Numbered from the stretch's first letter, positions 1 to 6,735 are shown. The stretch is DNA of 11,366 bases from Syntrophomonadaceae bacterium (GCA_029907055.1 JARYMO010000028.1:1-11366), one strand, 5' to 3'. Numbers and translations are program-made. The notes: generated by a model not told the origin, from the sequence alone.

Positions 1-2
1 CC

Positions 3-1406
3 GCCGGGTACGCCGGGCTGGTAATGGCAGCCGTGGGGCTGTCCCGCGGCACACGCGGACTGTGCCGCGCCGGCCTGGGCCTGCTGGCCCTCTTCCTGCT
101 GGTTGCCCTGGCCCCCTGGCAGTGGTGGCAGGGGAGCAGCCTGCAGGTGTGGTTCCTGGACGTGGGGCAGGGGGATGCCGCGCTGGTCAGGACGCCGTGC
201 GGACGCGCCCTGCTCATCGATACCGGGGGCAGCCTGCTGCGGGACGTGGGGGACGACGTGCTGGTGCCAGCGCTGCGGCGCCAGGGCATCCGCACCCTGG
301 ACCTGGTGTTGGTCAGCCACCCCGATGTCGACCACATCGGGGGATTGGGAACGGTGGCACGCGAACTGCGCGTGGGCGCGGTGGCGGTGGCCGACGCCGC
401 CTACCCGGGGCCGGCCTTCGCGGAAGCCGTGGGGGTGCTGCGGTCCCGCCGGATTCCTGTACTGCCGCTGGCCGCCGGCCAGCGACTGCGCCTGGACCCC
501 GCGCTGGAGGTGGCAGTGCTGGCGCCGGCCGCCGGGGAAACCGCCGCCAATGCCAACGATCTCTCCCTGGTGCTGGAGATCCGCCATGGCTCCATACGCT
601 TCCTGTTTCCGGGCGATGCGGGCTCCGCCCCGTTGCACCGGCTGGCCGCCAGCGGCCGCATTTCGCACTGCACGGTGCTCAAGGTGCCCCATCACGGCAG
701 CCGTGGCTCGTGGGACGAGGCGTTCTACCGGGCGGCCTCTCCCCGCCTGGCGGTCATCTCGGTGGGTGCCGGCAACCGGTTCGGGCACCCTGCTGCCGAC
801 ACGCTGGCGGGGCTGACGGCTCACGGTGCGCGGGTGCTGCGCACCGACCGCGACGGCGCGGTGAGAGTGGAGAGCGACGGGCGCCGCCTGCGGGTGACGA
901 CCACCCGCCGGCAGGGGCGGCGAACCGGTTCGAGACCCCAGGGTTCACTCTACTTCCACCCTGGCATCAGGATCGAAGGGGTTGGTGCGCATCTCCAGCG
1001 AGAAGAGGAACGGGTAGCGTTGCCGCAGGTGCTGCATGTAGTGCAGCCACTCGGTGAGCAGTGGCGCGTAGGCGCGCGTGACGTCGGTGTCCAGGTGCTG
1101 GCGGTCGCCGGGACGCAGGTCGTGCAGCGACTGGCGGAAGCGAAGTTCCTCGATGATGTGGAAGATGGCCCACAGCACGTCAGTGAAGGTCTCGTGCTCC
1201 AGCAGCACGGGGTTTTCCAGCAAGCGGAGCAGGAAGTCACGCTTGTCGAGGACGAAGTCCTTGAGGCGTTGCAACTGCTCCCCATCCAGGTGGAAGGACA
1301 GGTCGGCCGCGGCCACGCGGGCGCGGCTGGCGGCGAACTCCTCGTCCGACCATTTCTTCACCTGGTTCAGCTCGCGGAGCACGGTAGGGTCGGTGACCAG
1401 GGGTGA
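3..1406 (+). CDS. comEC: ComEC/Rec2 DNA-uptake channel protein, C-terminal part (5' end outside window)
   Basis: ComEC is the inner-membrane channel that carries single-stranded DNA into the cell during natural transformation. The frame is open to the left edge, so the N-terminal domain and most membrane helices lie outside. Visible are the last hydrophobic helix (about nt 75-120) and the C-terminal metallo-beta-lactamase domain: DVGQGD start, LLIDTGG, the metal motif SHPDVDHIGG (about nt 313-342), FPGDA and VPHHGS (about nt 685-702). These are the normal ComEC signatures, and the domain seems intact. The homologous region should end near VESDGRRLRV (about nt 865-895), but no stop follows until TGA at 1404-1406. 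The last 150 or so codons are in-register antisense to the leftward gene at 945-1685 and probably are not an evolved domain. The gene identity is secure; the true C-terminus is uncertain. Confidence 0.88.
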   Translation, partial: AGYAGLVMAAVGLSRGTRGLCRAGLGLLALFLLVALAPWQWWQGSSLQVWFLDVGQGDAALVRTPCGRALLIDTGGSLLRDVGDDVLVPALRRQGIRTLDLVLVSHPDVDHIGGLGTVARELRVGAVAVADAAYPGPAFAEAVGVLRSRRIPVLPLAAGQRLRLDPALEVAVLAPAAGETAANANDLSLVLEIRHGSIRFLFPGDAGSAPLHRLAASGRISHCTVLKVPHHGSRGSWDEAFYRAASPRLAVISVGAGNRFGHPAADTLAGLTAHGARVLRTDRDGAVRVESDGRRLRVTTTRRQGRRTGSRPQGSLYFHPGIRIEGVGAHLQREEERVALPQVLHVVQPLGEQWRVGARDVGVQVLAVAGTQVVQRLAEAKFLDDVEDGPQHVSEGLVLQQHGVFQQAEQEVTLVEDEVLEALQLLPIQVEGQVGRGHAGAAGGELLVRPFLHLVQLAEHGRVGDQG

Positions 1407-1685
1407 GAGCATCCGCAGCAGGGGGGTGCCTACTTCGCCGAAGAAGGTGCCGATGACCATGTTCATCTTCTGCAGGCGGCTGAGTTTTTCCCGCCTGGCC
1501 AGCAACTGGTCAACCACCAGGACCACGAACAGGATGTGGATGGGGAGAAAGGCCAGCTCCAGGATCAGGTGCTCCTGGATAAGGTGGGCGTCGTGGAATA
1601 GCAGGAAGTGCACCCAGTACAGGAACACCGAGATGAGGACCATGAGCAGGGCGAGCCTTTTCTGCCAGCGCGACTCGTTTGCCAC
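945..1685 (-). CDS. Two-helix membrane protein of unknown function, paralogue A
   Basis: I do not recognise a named family or a function. The 246-residue product has two hydrophobic helices (about residues 10-30 and 41-62, the second with FLP) followed at once by ARREK, which suggests a hairpin anchor with the rest in the cytoplasm. The remainder looks helical: KMNMVIGTFFGEVGT (73-87), then a domain with HETFTDVLWA (164-173), FHIIEE (175-180), HLDTD (197-201), WLHYMQHL (213-220) and a YPFLFSLE end. The start is GTG at 1685; AAAGGAGTG lies upstream with nine bases between GGAG and GTG. It aligns without gaps to the next gene upstream (B), about half identical, so conservation supports it as real coding sequence. 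It may be co-transcribed with B, 213 bp away. The comEC frame reads antisense through its 3' half. Confidence 0.85.
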   Translation of the reverse strand: MANESRWQKRLALLMVLISVFLYWVHFLLFHDAHLIQEHLILELAFLPIHILFVVLVVDQLLARREKLSRLQKMNMVIGTFFGEVGTPLLRMLSPLVTDPTVLRELNQVKKWSDEEFAASRARVAAADLSFHLDGEQLQRLKDFVLDKRDFLLRLLENPVLLEHETFTDVLWAIFHIIEELRFRQSLHDLRPGDRQHLDTDVTRAYAPLLTEWLHYMQHLRQRYPFLFSLEMRTNPFDPDARVEVE

Positions 1686-1696
1686 CGTGCACCACT

Positions 1697-1764
1697 CCTT
1701 TGCCGGGTTTCCCGCGCGGTCCCAGCGCGGGTGCTACGGAAGTAATTAGCCGTGGCGGCAAAGG
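1697..1764 (-). promoter_or_regulatory. Possible structured leader masking the ribosome binding site of paralogue A
   Basis: A perfect 9-bp inverted repeat has arms CCTTTGCCG (1697-1705) and CGGCAAAGG (1756-1764). In a leftward transcript the arm at 1697-1705 contains the AAAGG of the gene A ribosome binding site, so pairing would hide it. Between the arms lie a perfect 7-bp hairpin (1711-1717 with 1725-1731, 7-nt loop) and a weaker 4-bp one (1736-1739 with 1750-1753), so a branched fold is possible. No U-run follows, so it does not look like an intrinsic terminator. The repeats are seen directly; regulation of translation is inference. Confidence 0.4.
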
Positions 1765-1838
1765 AATCCTGCTCCGCGGGGCGGGCGGCAGCGGCCTGGC
1801 AGGCGCAGCGCACCCGCCGCGGTCAGGAACGGGGGGCA

Positions 1839-1862
1839 CCGGCGCAGACAGGAAGGCGCCGG
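1839..1862 (-). other. GC-rich hairpin just downstream of paralogue B
   Basis: Arms CCGGCGC (1839-1845) and GCGCCGG (1856-1862) pair perfectly around a 10-nt loop, starting 36 nt beyond the stop of gene B in the leftward direction. No U-tract follows. It could protect the 3' end of the B message or weaken transcription into A, but in DNA this GC-rich it could also be chance. Apart from this hairpin and the leader at 1697-1764 I see nothing else in the 213-bp gap, and no convincing promoter. Confidence 0.3.
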
Positions 1863-1898
1863 GTCACGCTGCATTGGAAATGGGGCAGCGGGGCAGGG

Positions 1899-2639
1899 TC
1901 AGTCTGCCACCTGCACCCTGGCCGCGGGGTCGAAAGGGGAGAGGCGGATTTCCAGCGAGAACAGGTAGGGGTAGTTCTCACGCAGGTGGCGCAGGTAGTC
2001 CAGCCACTGGACCAGCAGGCGTCCGAAGACCCGTTCGGTATCCCCGCACAGGTGCTCCACGTCGCCCCGGCGCAGTCCGGCCAGCGACGGGCGGTGCCGC
2101 AGCTCCTCGGTGAGGTGGAACACGGCCCACAGCACGTCGGTGAACGTCTCGTGCTCCAGGAGGTTGGGGTTCTGGAGCAGGGAGAGCAGGAAGTCGCGGT
2201 GCGCGAGCAGGAAGCCGCGCAACCGCTCCAGGTCCGCTTCGGCCAAGCGCAAATGGAACTCGGAGTCCCGGACCCTGGCGCGCAGTGACTCGAGCTGCGG
2301 GGGAGACCACCGTGCGATGGCCGCCAACTCCTGCAGCAGCGGGGCGTCGCCGGCGGCGGGGGAGAGCAGCCCGAGCAGCGCGGTGCCCAGCTCACCGAAG
2401 AAGACCCCGATAGCCATGTTCATCTTGCGCAGGCGTGCTGCCCGCTCCCGCCGGGCCAGCAGCTGGTTGAGCACCAGCACCACCAGCAGCACGTTCACCG
2501 GCAGGAATCCCATCTGGGCGATGAAGTAGCGCAGGATGAAGGGTCCGTCGCGGAAGATGGCGTAGTGCAGGGCGTAGAAGGTTATGGACAGCAAAATCAG
2601 CAGCGCCGCCAGCCGGGATTGCCAGTTCCATCTTGACAT
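1899..2639 (-). CDS. Two-helix membrane protein of unknown function, paralogue B
   Basis: This 246-residue protein is co-linear with paralogue A: the alignment needs no gap, and my hand count gives about 127 identities in 245 positions. It has the same plan: two hydrophobic helices (about 9-29 and 40-61), ARRER, KMNMAIGVFFGELGT (72-86), HETFTDVLWA (163-172), FHLTEE (174-179), HLCGD (196-200), WLDYLRHL (212-219) and a YPYLFSLE end. Conserved helices, charges and lengths argue that both copies are under selection. The start is ATG at 2639, with AAAGGAGTG upstream and nine bases between AAGGAG and ATG. It is the first gene of the B-A pair in the direction of transcription. No function is known to me; a membrane-tethered sensor, a scaffold or a metal-binding helical bundle are all possible. 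Confidence 0.85.
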   Translation of the reverse strand: MSRWNWQSRLAALLILLSITFYALHYAIFRDGPFILRYFIAQMGFLPVNVLLVVLVLNQLLARRERAARLRKMNMAIGVFFGELGTALLGLLSPAAGDAPLLQELAAIARWSPPQLESLRARVRDSEFHLRLAEADLERLRGFLLAHRDFLLSLLQNPNLLEHETFTDVLWAVFHLTEELRHRPSLAGLRRGDVEHLCGDTERVFGRLLVQWLDYLRHLRENYPYLFSLEIRLSPFDPAARVQVAD

Positions 2640-2684
2640 GGGCCGTCACTCCTTTATGCATTGGTAGGGCAACGTGCACGAAAC

Positions 2685-2704
2685 AAGGGGCCCGGCGGCC
2701 CCTT
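2685..2704 (-). terminator. Hairpin after the FAD dehydrogenase, possible terminator
   Basis: A perfect 8-bp stem is formed by AAGGGGCC (2685-2692) and GGCCCCTT (2697-2704) with the 4-nt loop CGGC. It lies 28 bp beyond the dehydrogenase stop in the leftward direction and before the B ribosome binding site. The following leftward sequence is GTTTCG, only a short U-run, so termination may be partial or Rho-assisted. Confidence 0.45.
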
Positions 2705-2732
2705 CACTACCCGTCTGACCGGACCTTGCTGC

Positions 2733-4109
2733 TCAACCGACCTCTGCCAGGATGTCGCGGGCGGCCAGTACCCCGGCCACGCTGGCCTGTACCAGCCCCC
2801 GGGTCACCCCGGCACCGTCGCCGATGGCGTAGAGTCCGGGGATTTCGGTCTGCAGGCCGGCGCTCAGCCGCGGGCGGGCAGAGTAGAACTTCACCTCCAC
2901 CCCGTAGAGCAGGGTGTGGTCGGAGGCGATGCCCGGCGCCAGCCGGTCGAGGGCCTGGATGGTCTCCTTCAGGTCTACCATGTAGCGGTGGGGCAACACC
3001 AGCGACAGGTCGCCGGGCACTGCCTCGCGCAGGCTGGGCGAAACCACCCCGCGGGCGATGCGTTCGCGGGTGGAGCGCCGGCCCCGCTGCAGGTCCCCGT
3101 ACCGCTGGACGATAACCCCCCCTGACAGCAGGTTGGCCAGGCACGCGATGGAGCGGCCATAGAGGATGGGCTGGTTGAACGGTTCGGTGAACTGCTGGCT
3201 CACCAGCAGGGCGAAATTGGTGTTGTCGCTGCGCTTGCCAGCCCAGGAGTGACCGTTGACCGTGACCAGTCCCTCGGTGTTCTCCATCACCACCTCGCCG
3301 TGAGGGTTCATGCAGAAGGTGCGCACCGTGTCGTCGAAGTGACGGGAGTAGTACACGATCTTGGCCTCCCAGGCATGGTCGGTAATCTCCTCCAGCACCA
3401 CCGCCGGGACCTCCACCCGCACGCCGACGTCCACCTGGTTGCTGCGCAGGGCGAGGCCCAGCCGCCCGGCTTCCTCAACGAACCACTGCGCGCCGATGCG
3501 CCCGGGGGCGCATACCACGCGCGGCGCCCGGTACTGGCCTTGTTCAGTGAGCACCCCGGCAGCGCGGCCGTCCTCCACCAGGATGCGCTGTACGGCCTCG
3601 TTGTGGTGCACCTCCACCCGTGCCGGCAGGGCGGCGCGGAATCCCTGCAGCACCCGTTCGGTGTTCTCAGTCCCCATGTGGCGGATGCGGGCGGGGATGA
3701 GCCGCAGGTCGGCCTGGGCGGCGCGGCGCTTGAGGCCCTCCAGGTAGTCGCTGTCCTCGCCGAAGACCCGGTCAGGGGCACCGTGGCGCACGTAGATGGC
3801 ATCCACGTAGGCGATGAGTTCGGCCAGCCGCTCCTTCCCCACGTATTCCTCCAGCCAGCCGCCGAACTCGGTGGTGAGGGTCAGCTTGCCGTCGGAGAAG
3901 GCGCCTGCCCCGCCCCACCCGCTGGTGATGGAGCAGGGCTGGCACTGCCGGCACGCATCGCTGGCCTCCTTCACGCACTGCCGCTTGGCCACCTCCCTGC
4001 CTTTCTCCACCATCAGCACCGACAACGACGAGTGCGCCGCCAGTTCAAGGGCACAGAAAATCCCGGCCGGTCCGGCACCGATGATGATGACGTCATACTC
4101 ACGGCTCAC
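2733..4109 (-). CDS. FAD-dependent dehydrogenase/oxidoreductase, COG2509-like
   Basis: The 458-residue flavoprotein starts with a dinucleotide-binding fold (VIIIGAGPAGIFCALELA, residues 7-24, then VEKG at 34-37) and ends with a second FAD contact, GLYAIGDGAG (425-434). Between them are TSGWGGAGAFSDGKL (62-76), typical of the uncharacterised FAD-dependent dehydrogenase family COG2509, and four cysteines just before it (C45, C53, C56, C59). The substrate is unknown in this family. There is no signal peptide or membrane helix beyond the hydrophobic N-terminal strand, so it is likely cytosolic. The start is GTG at 4109, with GAGGTG five bases upstream. An extended -10 promoter precedes it, with a leader of about 30 nt. 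It is divergent from holA, and a hairpin separates it from B/A, so it is probably a one-gene unit. Confidence 0.9.
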   Translation of the reverse strand: MSREYDVIIIGAGPAGIFCALELAAHSSLSVLMVEKGREVAKRQCVKEASDACRQCQPCSITSGWGGAGAFSDGKLTLTTEFGGWLEEYVGKERLAELIAYVDAIYVRHGAPDRVFGEDSDYLEGLKRRAAQADLRLIPARIRHMGTENTERVLQGFRAALPARVEVHHNEAVQRILVEDGRAAGVLTEQGQYRAPRVVCAPGRIGAQWFVEEAGRLGLALRSNQVDVGVRVEVPAVVLEEITDHAWEAKIVYYSRHFDDTVRTFCMNPHGEVVMENTEGLVTVNGHSWAGKRSDNTNFALLVSQQFTEPFNQPILYGRSIACLANLLSGGVIVQRYGDLQRGRRSTRERIARGVVSPSLREAVPGDLSLVLPHRYMVDLKETIQALDRLAPGIASDHTLLYGVEVKFYSARPRLSAGLQTEIPGLYAIGDGAGVTRGLVQASVAGVLAARDILAEVG

Positions 4110-4147
4110 GACTTCACCTCGCCTGTCAGGAGTTGGTATCTACCTCG

Positions 4148-4153
4148 ATTATA
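4148..4153 (-). promoter_or_regulatory. Extended -10 promoter for the FAD dehydrogenase
   Basis: On the leftward strand the sequence reads TGGTATAAT, a perfect -10 hexamer with the TGn extension. The region 17-18 bp further upstream is GC-rich and has no good -35 box, as extended -10 promoters allow. Expected initiation is near 4141, about 30 nt before the GTG start. Confidence 0.6.
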
Positions 4154-4196
4154 CCAGAGTGGTGGCGCGCGCCCCGCCCGCAGTGGGGCGCCCGCT

Positions 4197-4225
4197 TTGA
4201 CAGCGGGGGGCCCTGAAGCTATGAT
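4197..4225 (+). promoter_or_regulatory. Sigma-70/SigA-type promoter for holA and downstream genes
   Basis: A perfect TTGACA (4197-4202) is followed after 17 bp by TATGAT (4220-4225), one mismatch from consensus, with initiation expected near 4232. The -35 box sits inside a 6-bp inverted repeat, CCCGCT (4191-4196) and AGCGGG (4202-4207), which could be an operator. It is the best promoter in the window and probably drives holA and, by read-through, the helicase and copA. Confidence 0.7.
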
Positions 4226-4299
4226 GAGGATGGGAATCTGGCAAGGGTTGGCGGCGCGGCAAAGCTACCACCCGTCCGCGAGGGAGGAGCCCGGTAGCG

Positions 4300-5277
4300 G
4301 TGCAGTCGAAGTGCGCGTACCTGTTGGTGGGAGAGGAAGACTACCTGCTCGAGCAACGGCTGACGCAGGTGGTGCAAGGACTGGGTGCCCCGGGGGAAGT
4401 GGAACGGGTCACCCTGGAGGACGACGCGGCCGGCAGGCAACAGCTGCTGGAATTCCTGGCAGCCACGCCCCTGTTCGCGCATCTGCGGGTGCTGGTGGTG
4501 CGCCACCCGCGCTGGTTCGGCGCGCCCGGGAGCAAGGGAGCTCAGAACCTTCCCGCCGTGCAGGAGGCGCTGGCGCGGTGGCTGCAGAACCCCAATCCTT
4601 ACCTCACGCTGGTGTTTACTGCCGAGAGTGTTGCCCGCACCAACCCCCTGGTCAAGCTGCTGGCCCGGGCAGGAGCAGTGGAGGAGCTGAAGCGACCGGC
4701 CGGCCGTGAACTGGTGGCCTGGCTGGAGGCGGAGTTCGCGCGTCGGGGGGCAAGAGCGGAACGCGACCTGGTGCGGGAAATGGCCGCGTCGGGACAGGAG
4801 ATGTCGGCGCTGGCCAACCAGGCGGAGAAGATTGCCCTGGCATTCGGGGACCGGCCGGTGAGTGCCGGGATGGCCCGGGAGCTGCTGGAGGGACGCGAGG
4901 AGGCCAGGGTGTTCGCGCTGAGCGACGCCTTGCTGCAGCGGCAGGCCCCTGCCGCCCTGCGGGCCCTGCACCAGCTGCTGGTGCAGGGAGAACCGCCGCT
5001 GCGCATGCTGGCAGTGATTTCCCGCCAGTTCGTGAGCCTGGGCAAGGTCAAGGCCTGCCTGGAGCAGGGCATGGCCCCGGCGGGCATGGCCGAGAGACTT
5101 GCCATGAAAGAGTTCCTGGTCACCAGGATGGCCCGGGCCGCCGCCCGCTTCTCGTGGGAGGAACTGGAAGAAGCGTGCCTCGGGCTCTTGAGCGCGGACA
5201 TGGCCCTCAAGAGTTCGCCGCTGGACGAGCGGCTGGTGCTGGAAATGCTGGTCGCCAGGATATGCCTGCCGGCGTAA
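4300..5277 (+). CDS. holA: DNA polymerase III delta subunit
   Basis: HolA is the delta subunit of the clamp loader; it opens the beta sliding clamp and loads it on primed DNA during replication. The product is 325 residues, near the family norm (about 330-345). The N-terminus AYLLVGEEDYLLEQRL (6-21) is characteristic, followed by LRVLVVRHPRWFG (62-74), LTLVFTAES (102-110), LKRPAGRELVAWLEAEF (130-146), and in the C-terminal half FALSDALLQRQ (205-215) with GEPPLRMLAVISRQF (230-244), as in bacterial delta. The start is GTG at 4300, with AGGAG at 4285-4289 ten bases upstream. A short inverted repeat (GCTACC 4264-4269, GGTAGC 4293-4298) flanks that site. A strong promoter precedes it, and the helicase follows after 33 bp. 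comEC-holA proximity is common in Firmicutes; here three leftward genes separate them. No rpsT follows, unlike B. subtilis. Confidence 0.92.
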   Translation: MQSKCAYLLVGEEDYLLEQRLTQVVQGLGAPGEVERVTLEDDAAGRQQLLEFLAATPLFAHLRVLVVRHPRWFGAPGSKGAQNLPAVQEALARWLQNPNPYLTLVFTAESVARTNPLVKLLARAGAVEELKRPAGRELVAWLEAEFARRGARAERDLVREMAASGQEMSALANQAEKIALAFGDRPVSAGMARELLEGREEARVFALSDALLQRQAPAALRALHQLLVQGEPPLRMLAVISRQFVSLGKVKACLEQGMAPAGMAERLAMKEFLVTRMARAAARFSWEELEEACLGLLSADMALKSSPLDERLVLEMLVARICLPA

Positions 5278-5310
5278 GGCCGCGGGCTGTCAAGGGAAGG
5301 AGTTGGGAGC

Positions 5311-6735
5311 ATGGAGTTCAGCAGCCTCAACCTGAGTCCGGAAGTGCTGCAGGCGCTCAACCTCATGGGATTCGAGGAAGCCACGCCCATCCAGGAGCAG
5401 GCCCTGCCCGTGGGGCTGGCCGGGCGCGATGTGATAGGGCAGGCACAGACTGGCACCGGCAAGACCGCTGCCTTCGGGATACCACTGGTGGAGAAGACGG
5501 ATCCGGCCCTCGAATACGTACAGGGGCTGGTGGTGACCCCCACCCGCGAACTGGCCATGCAGGTAGCCGAAGAGCTCAACAAGCTGGGGGCCATCAAGCG
5601 GGTGCATGCGCTCCCCATCTACGGCGGTCAGGACATCGAGCGCCAGATCAAGGCGCTGCGCAAGCGGCCCCACATCGTGGTGGGGACGCCGGGCCGGCTG
5701 ATGGACCACATGCGCCGGCGCACCATGCGCCTGAACCATGTCGGCACGGTGGTCCTGGACGAGGCGGACGAGATGCTGAACATGGGGTTCATCGAGGACA
5801 TCGAGTTCATCCTGGGGCAGGTGCCGCAAGACCGCCAGACCATGCTCTTCTCGGCCACCATGCCGCGGGTCATCCTCGACATTGCCGAGCGCTTCATGCG
5901 TGACCCCGTGACCGTGAGCGTGCGCTCGCGCGAGCTGACGGTCCCCAACACCGAGCAGTACTACATCGAGGTCCAGGAGGACAAGAAGTTCGATGTCCTG
6001 TGCCGGCTGTTGGACCTCGAGTCGCCGGAGCAGGCCATCGTCTTCGGCCGCACCAAGCGCCGGGTGGGGGAACTGTCGGATGCCCTGGACAAGCGAGGGT
6101 ATTCGGCGGAAGGATTGCACGGCGACCTTACCCAGGCCCAGCGCGATAGCGTCATGCGACGGTTCCGCGAGGGAACGGTGGAAGTCCTGGTGGCCACTGA
6201 TGTAGCGGCCCGGGGGCTGGACATCACCGGCATCACCCACGTCTACAACTTCGATATCCCCCAGGACCCGGAGTGGTACGTGCACCGTATCGGCCGCACC
6301 GGCCGGTTGGGCAGGCCCGGACAGGCCATCACCTTTGTCACCCCGCGGGAGCTCGATCACCTGCGGGCCATCGAACATGTCACCAAGCGGCGCATCGTGC
6401 GCCGTCCCATCCCTACCATCACCGAGGCCATCAAGGGACAGGAGAGCGCCACCGTTACGCGGCTCCTGGAACTGGCAGGATCGGCGGACATCGAGGTGTA
6501 CCGGGGGCTGGCCAAGGACCTGCTGGAGGAAACGGACTCGGTGGCACTGCTGGCCGCCGCCTTGCGCATGCTCATCAGGGAGCCCAGCAGCGAGCAGGTC
6601 CGCCTGACCGAGGAAGCCCCGGTGAGCGTGCGACGCGCCCGCCGACTGGCGGAGCCGCGCGGCGCGGCCGGGGGGCAGCGGCGCAGCGCCCGCCCTGCCA
6701 GTGACCGGAGGAGGCCGCGGCCCGGGCGGAGTTAG
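5311..6735 (+). CDS. DEAD-box ATP-dependent RNA helicase (CshA/DeaD-like)
   Basis: This is a cytosolic RNA helicase that uses ATP to unwind short RNA duplexes, likely in ribosome assembly, mRNA decay or cold adaptation. All core motifs are present: F3 and the Q motif (TPIQEQ, 25-30), motif I AQTGTGKT (45-52), Ia PTREL (77-81), GG (105-106), Ib TPGR (126-129), II DEAD (150-153), III SAT (181-183), IV IVFGRTK (243-249), V ATDVAARGLD (295-304) and VI HRIGRTGR (325-332). The 474-residue protein ends in an Arg-rich, low-complexity tail (439-474, 13 Arg), probably an RNA-binding extension; I see no clear DbpA-type RNA-binding domain. The ATG has AAGGAG eight bases upstream. It starts 33 bp after holA and probably shares its transcript. 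CshA is the likeliest equivalent, but subfamily assignment needs a tree. Confidence 0.93.
   Translation: MEFSSLNLSPEVLQALNLMGFEEATPIQEQALPVGLAGRDVIGQAQTGTGKTAAFGIPLVEKTDPALEYVQGLVVTPTRELAMQVAEELNKLGAIKRVHALPIYGGQDIERQIKALRKRPHIVVGTPGRLMDHMRRRTMRLNHVGTVVLDEADEMLNMGFIEDIEFILGQVPQDRQTMLFSATMPRVILDIAERFMRDPVTVSVRSRELTVPNTEQYYIEVQEDKKFDVLCRLLDLESPEQAIVFGRTKRRVGELSDALDKRGYSAEGLHGDLTQAQRDSVMRRFREGTVEVLVATDVAARGLDITGITHVYNFDIPQDPEWYVHRIGRTGRLGRPGQAITFVTPRELDHLRAIEHVTKRRIVRRPIPTITEAIKGQESATVTRLLELAGSADIEVYRGLAKDLLEETDSVALLAAALRMLIREPSSEQVRLTEEAPVSVRRARRLAEPRGAAGGQRRSARPASDRRRPRPGRS

Noticed and set aside
62..1057. 331-codon frame overlapping comEC
   Set aside because: It is a +1-shifted shadow, rich in Gly, Arg, Ala and Pro without motifs. 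The comEC frame carries all the metallo-beta-lactamase signatures.
1711..1731. GC hairpin considered as a terminator for comEC or the B-A transcript
   Set aside because: The stem is perfect, but neither strand has a U-tract after it. It is better viewed as part of the leader structure before gene A.
1752..2288. Plus-strand open frame whose product resembles the tail of the comEC frame
   Set aside because: The resemblance is the mirror image of the A/B paralogy: both frames are in-register antisense of the two related genes, so no independent gene or shared tail domain is implied.
3249..4709. Plus-strand open frame of 486 codons opposite the FAD dehydrogenase, running into holA
   Set aside because: It is antisense to a gene with clear FAD-binding motifs and overlaps holA out of frame. 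Its composition is typical of shadow frames in GC-rich DNA.
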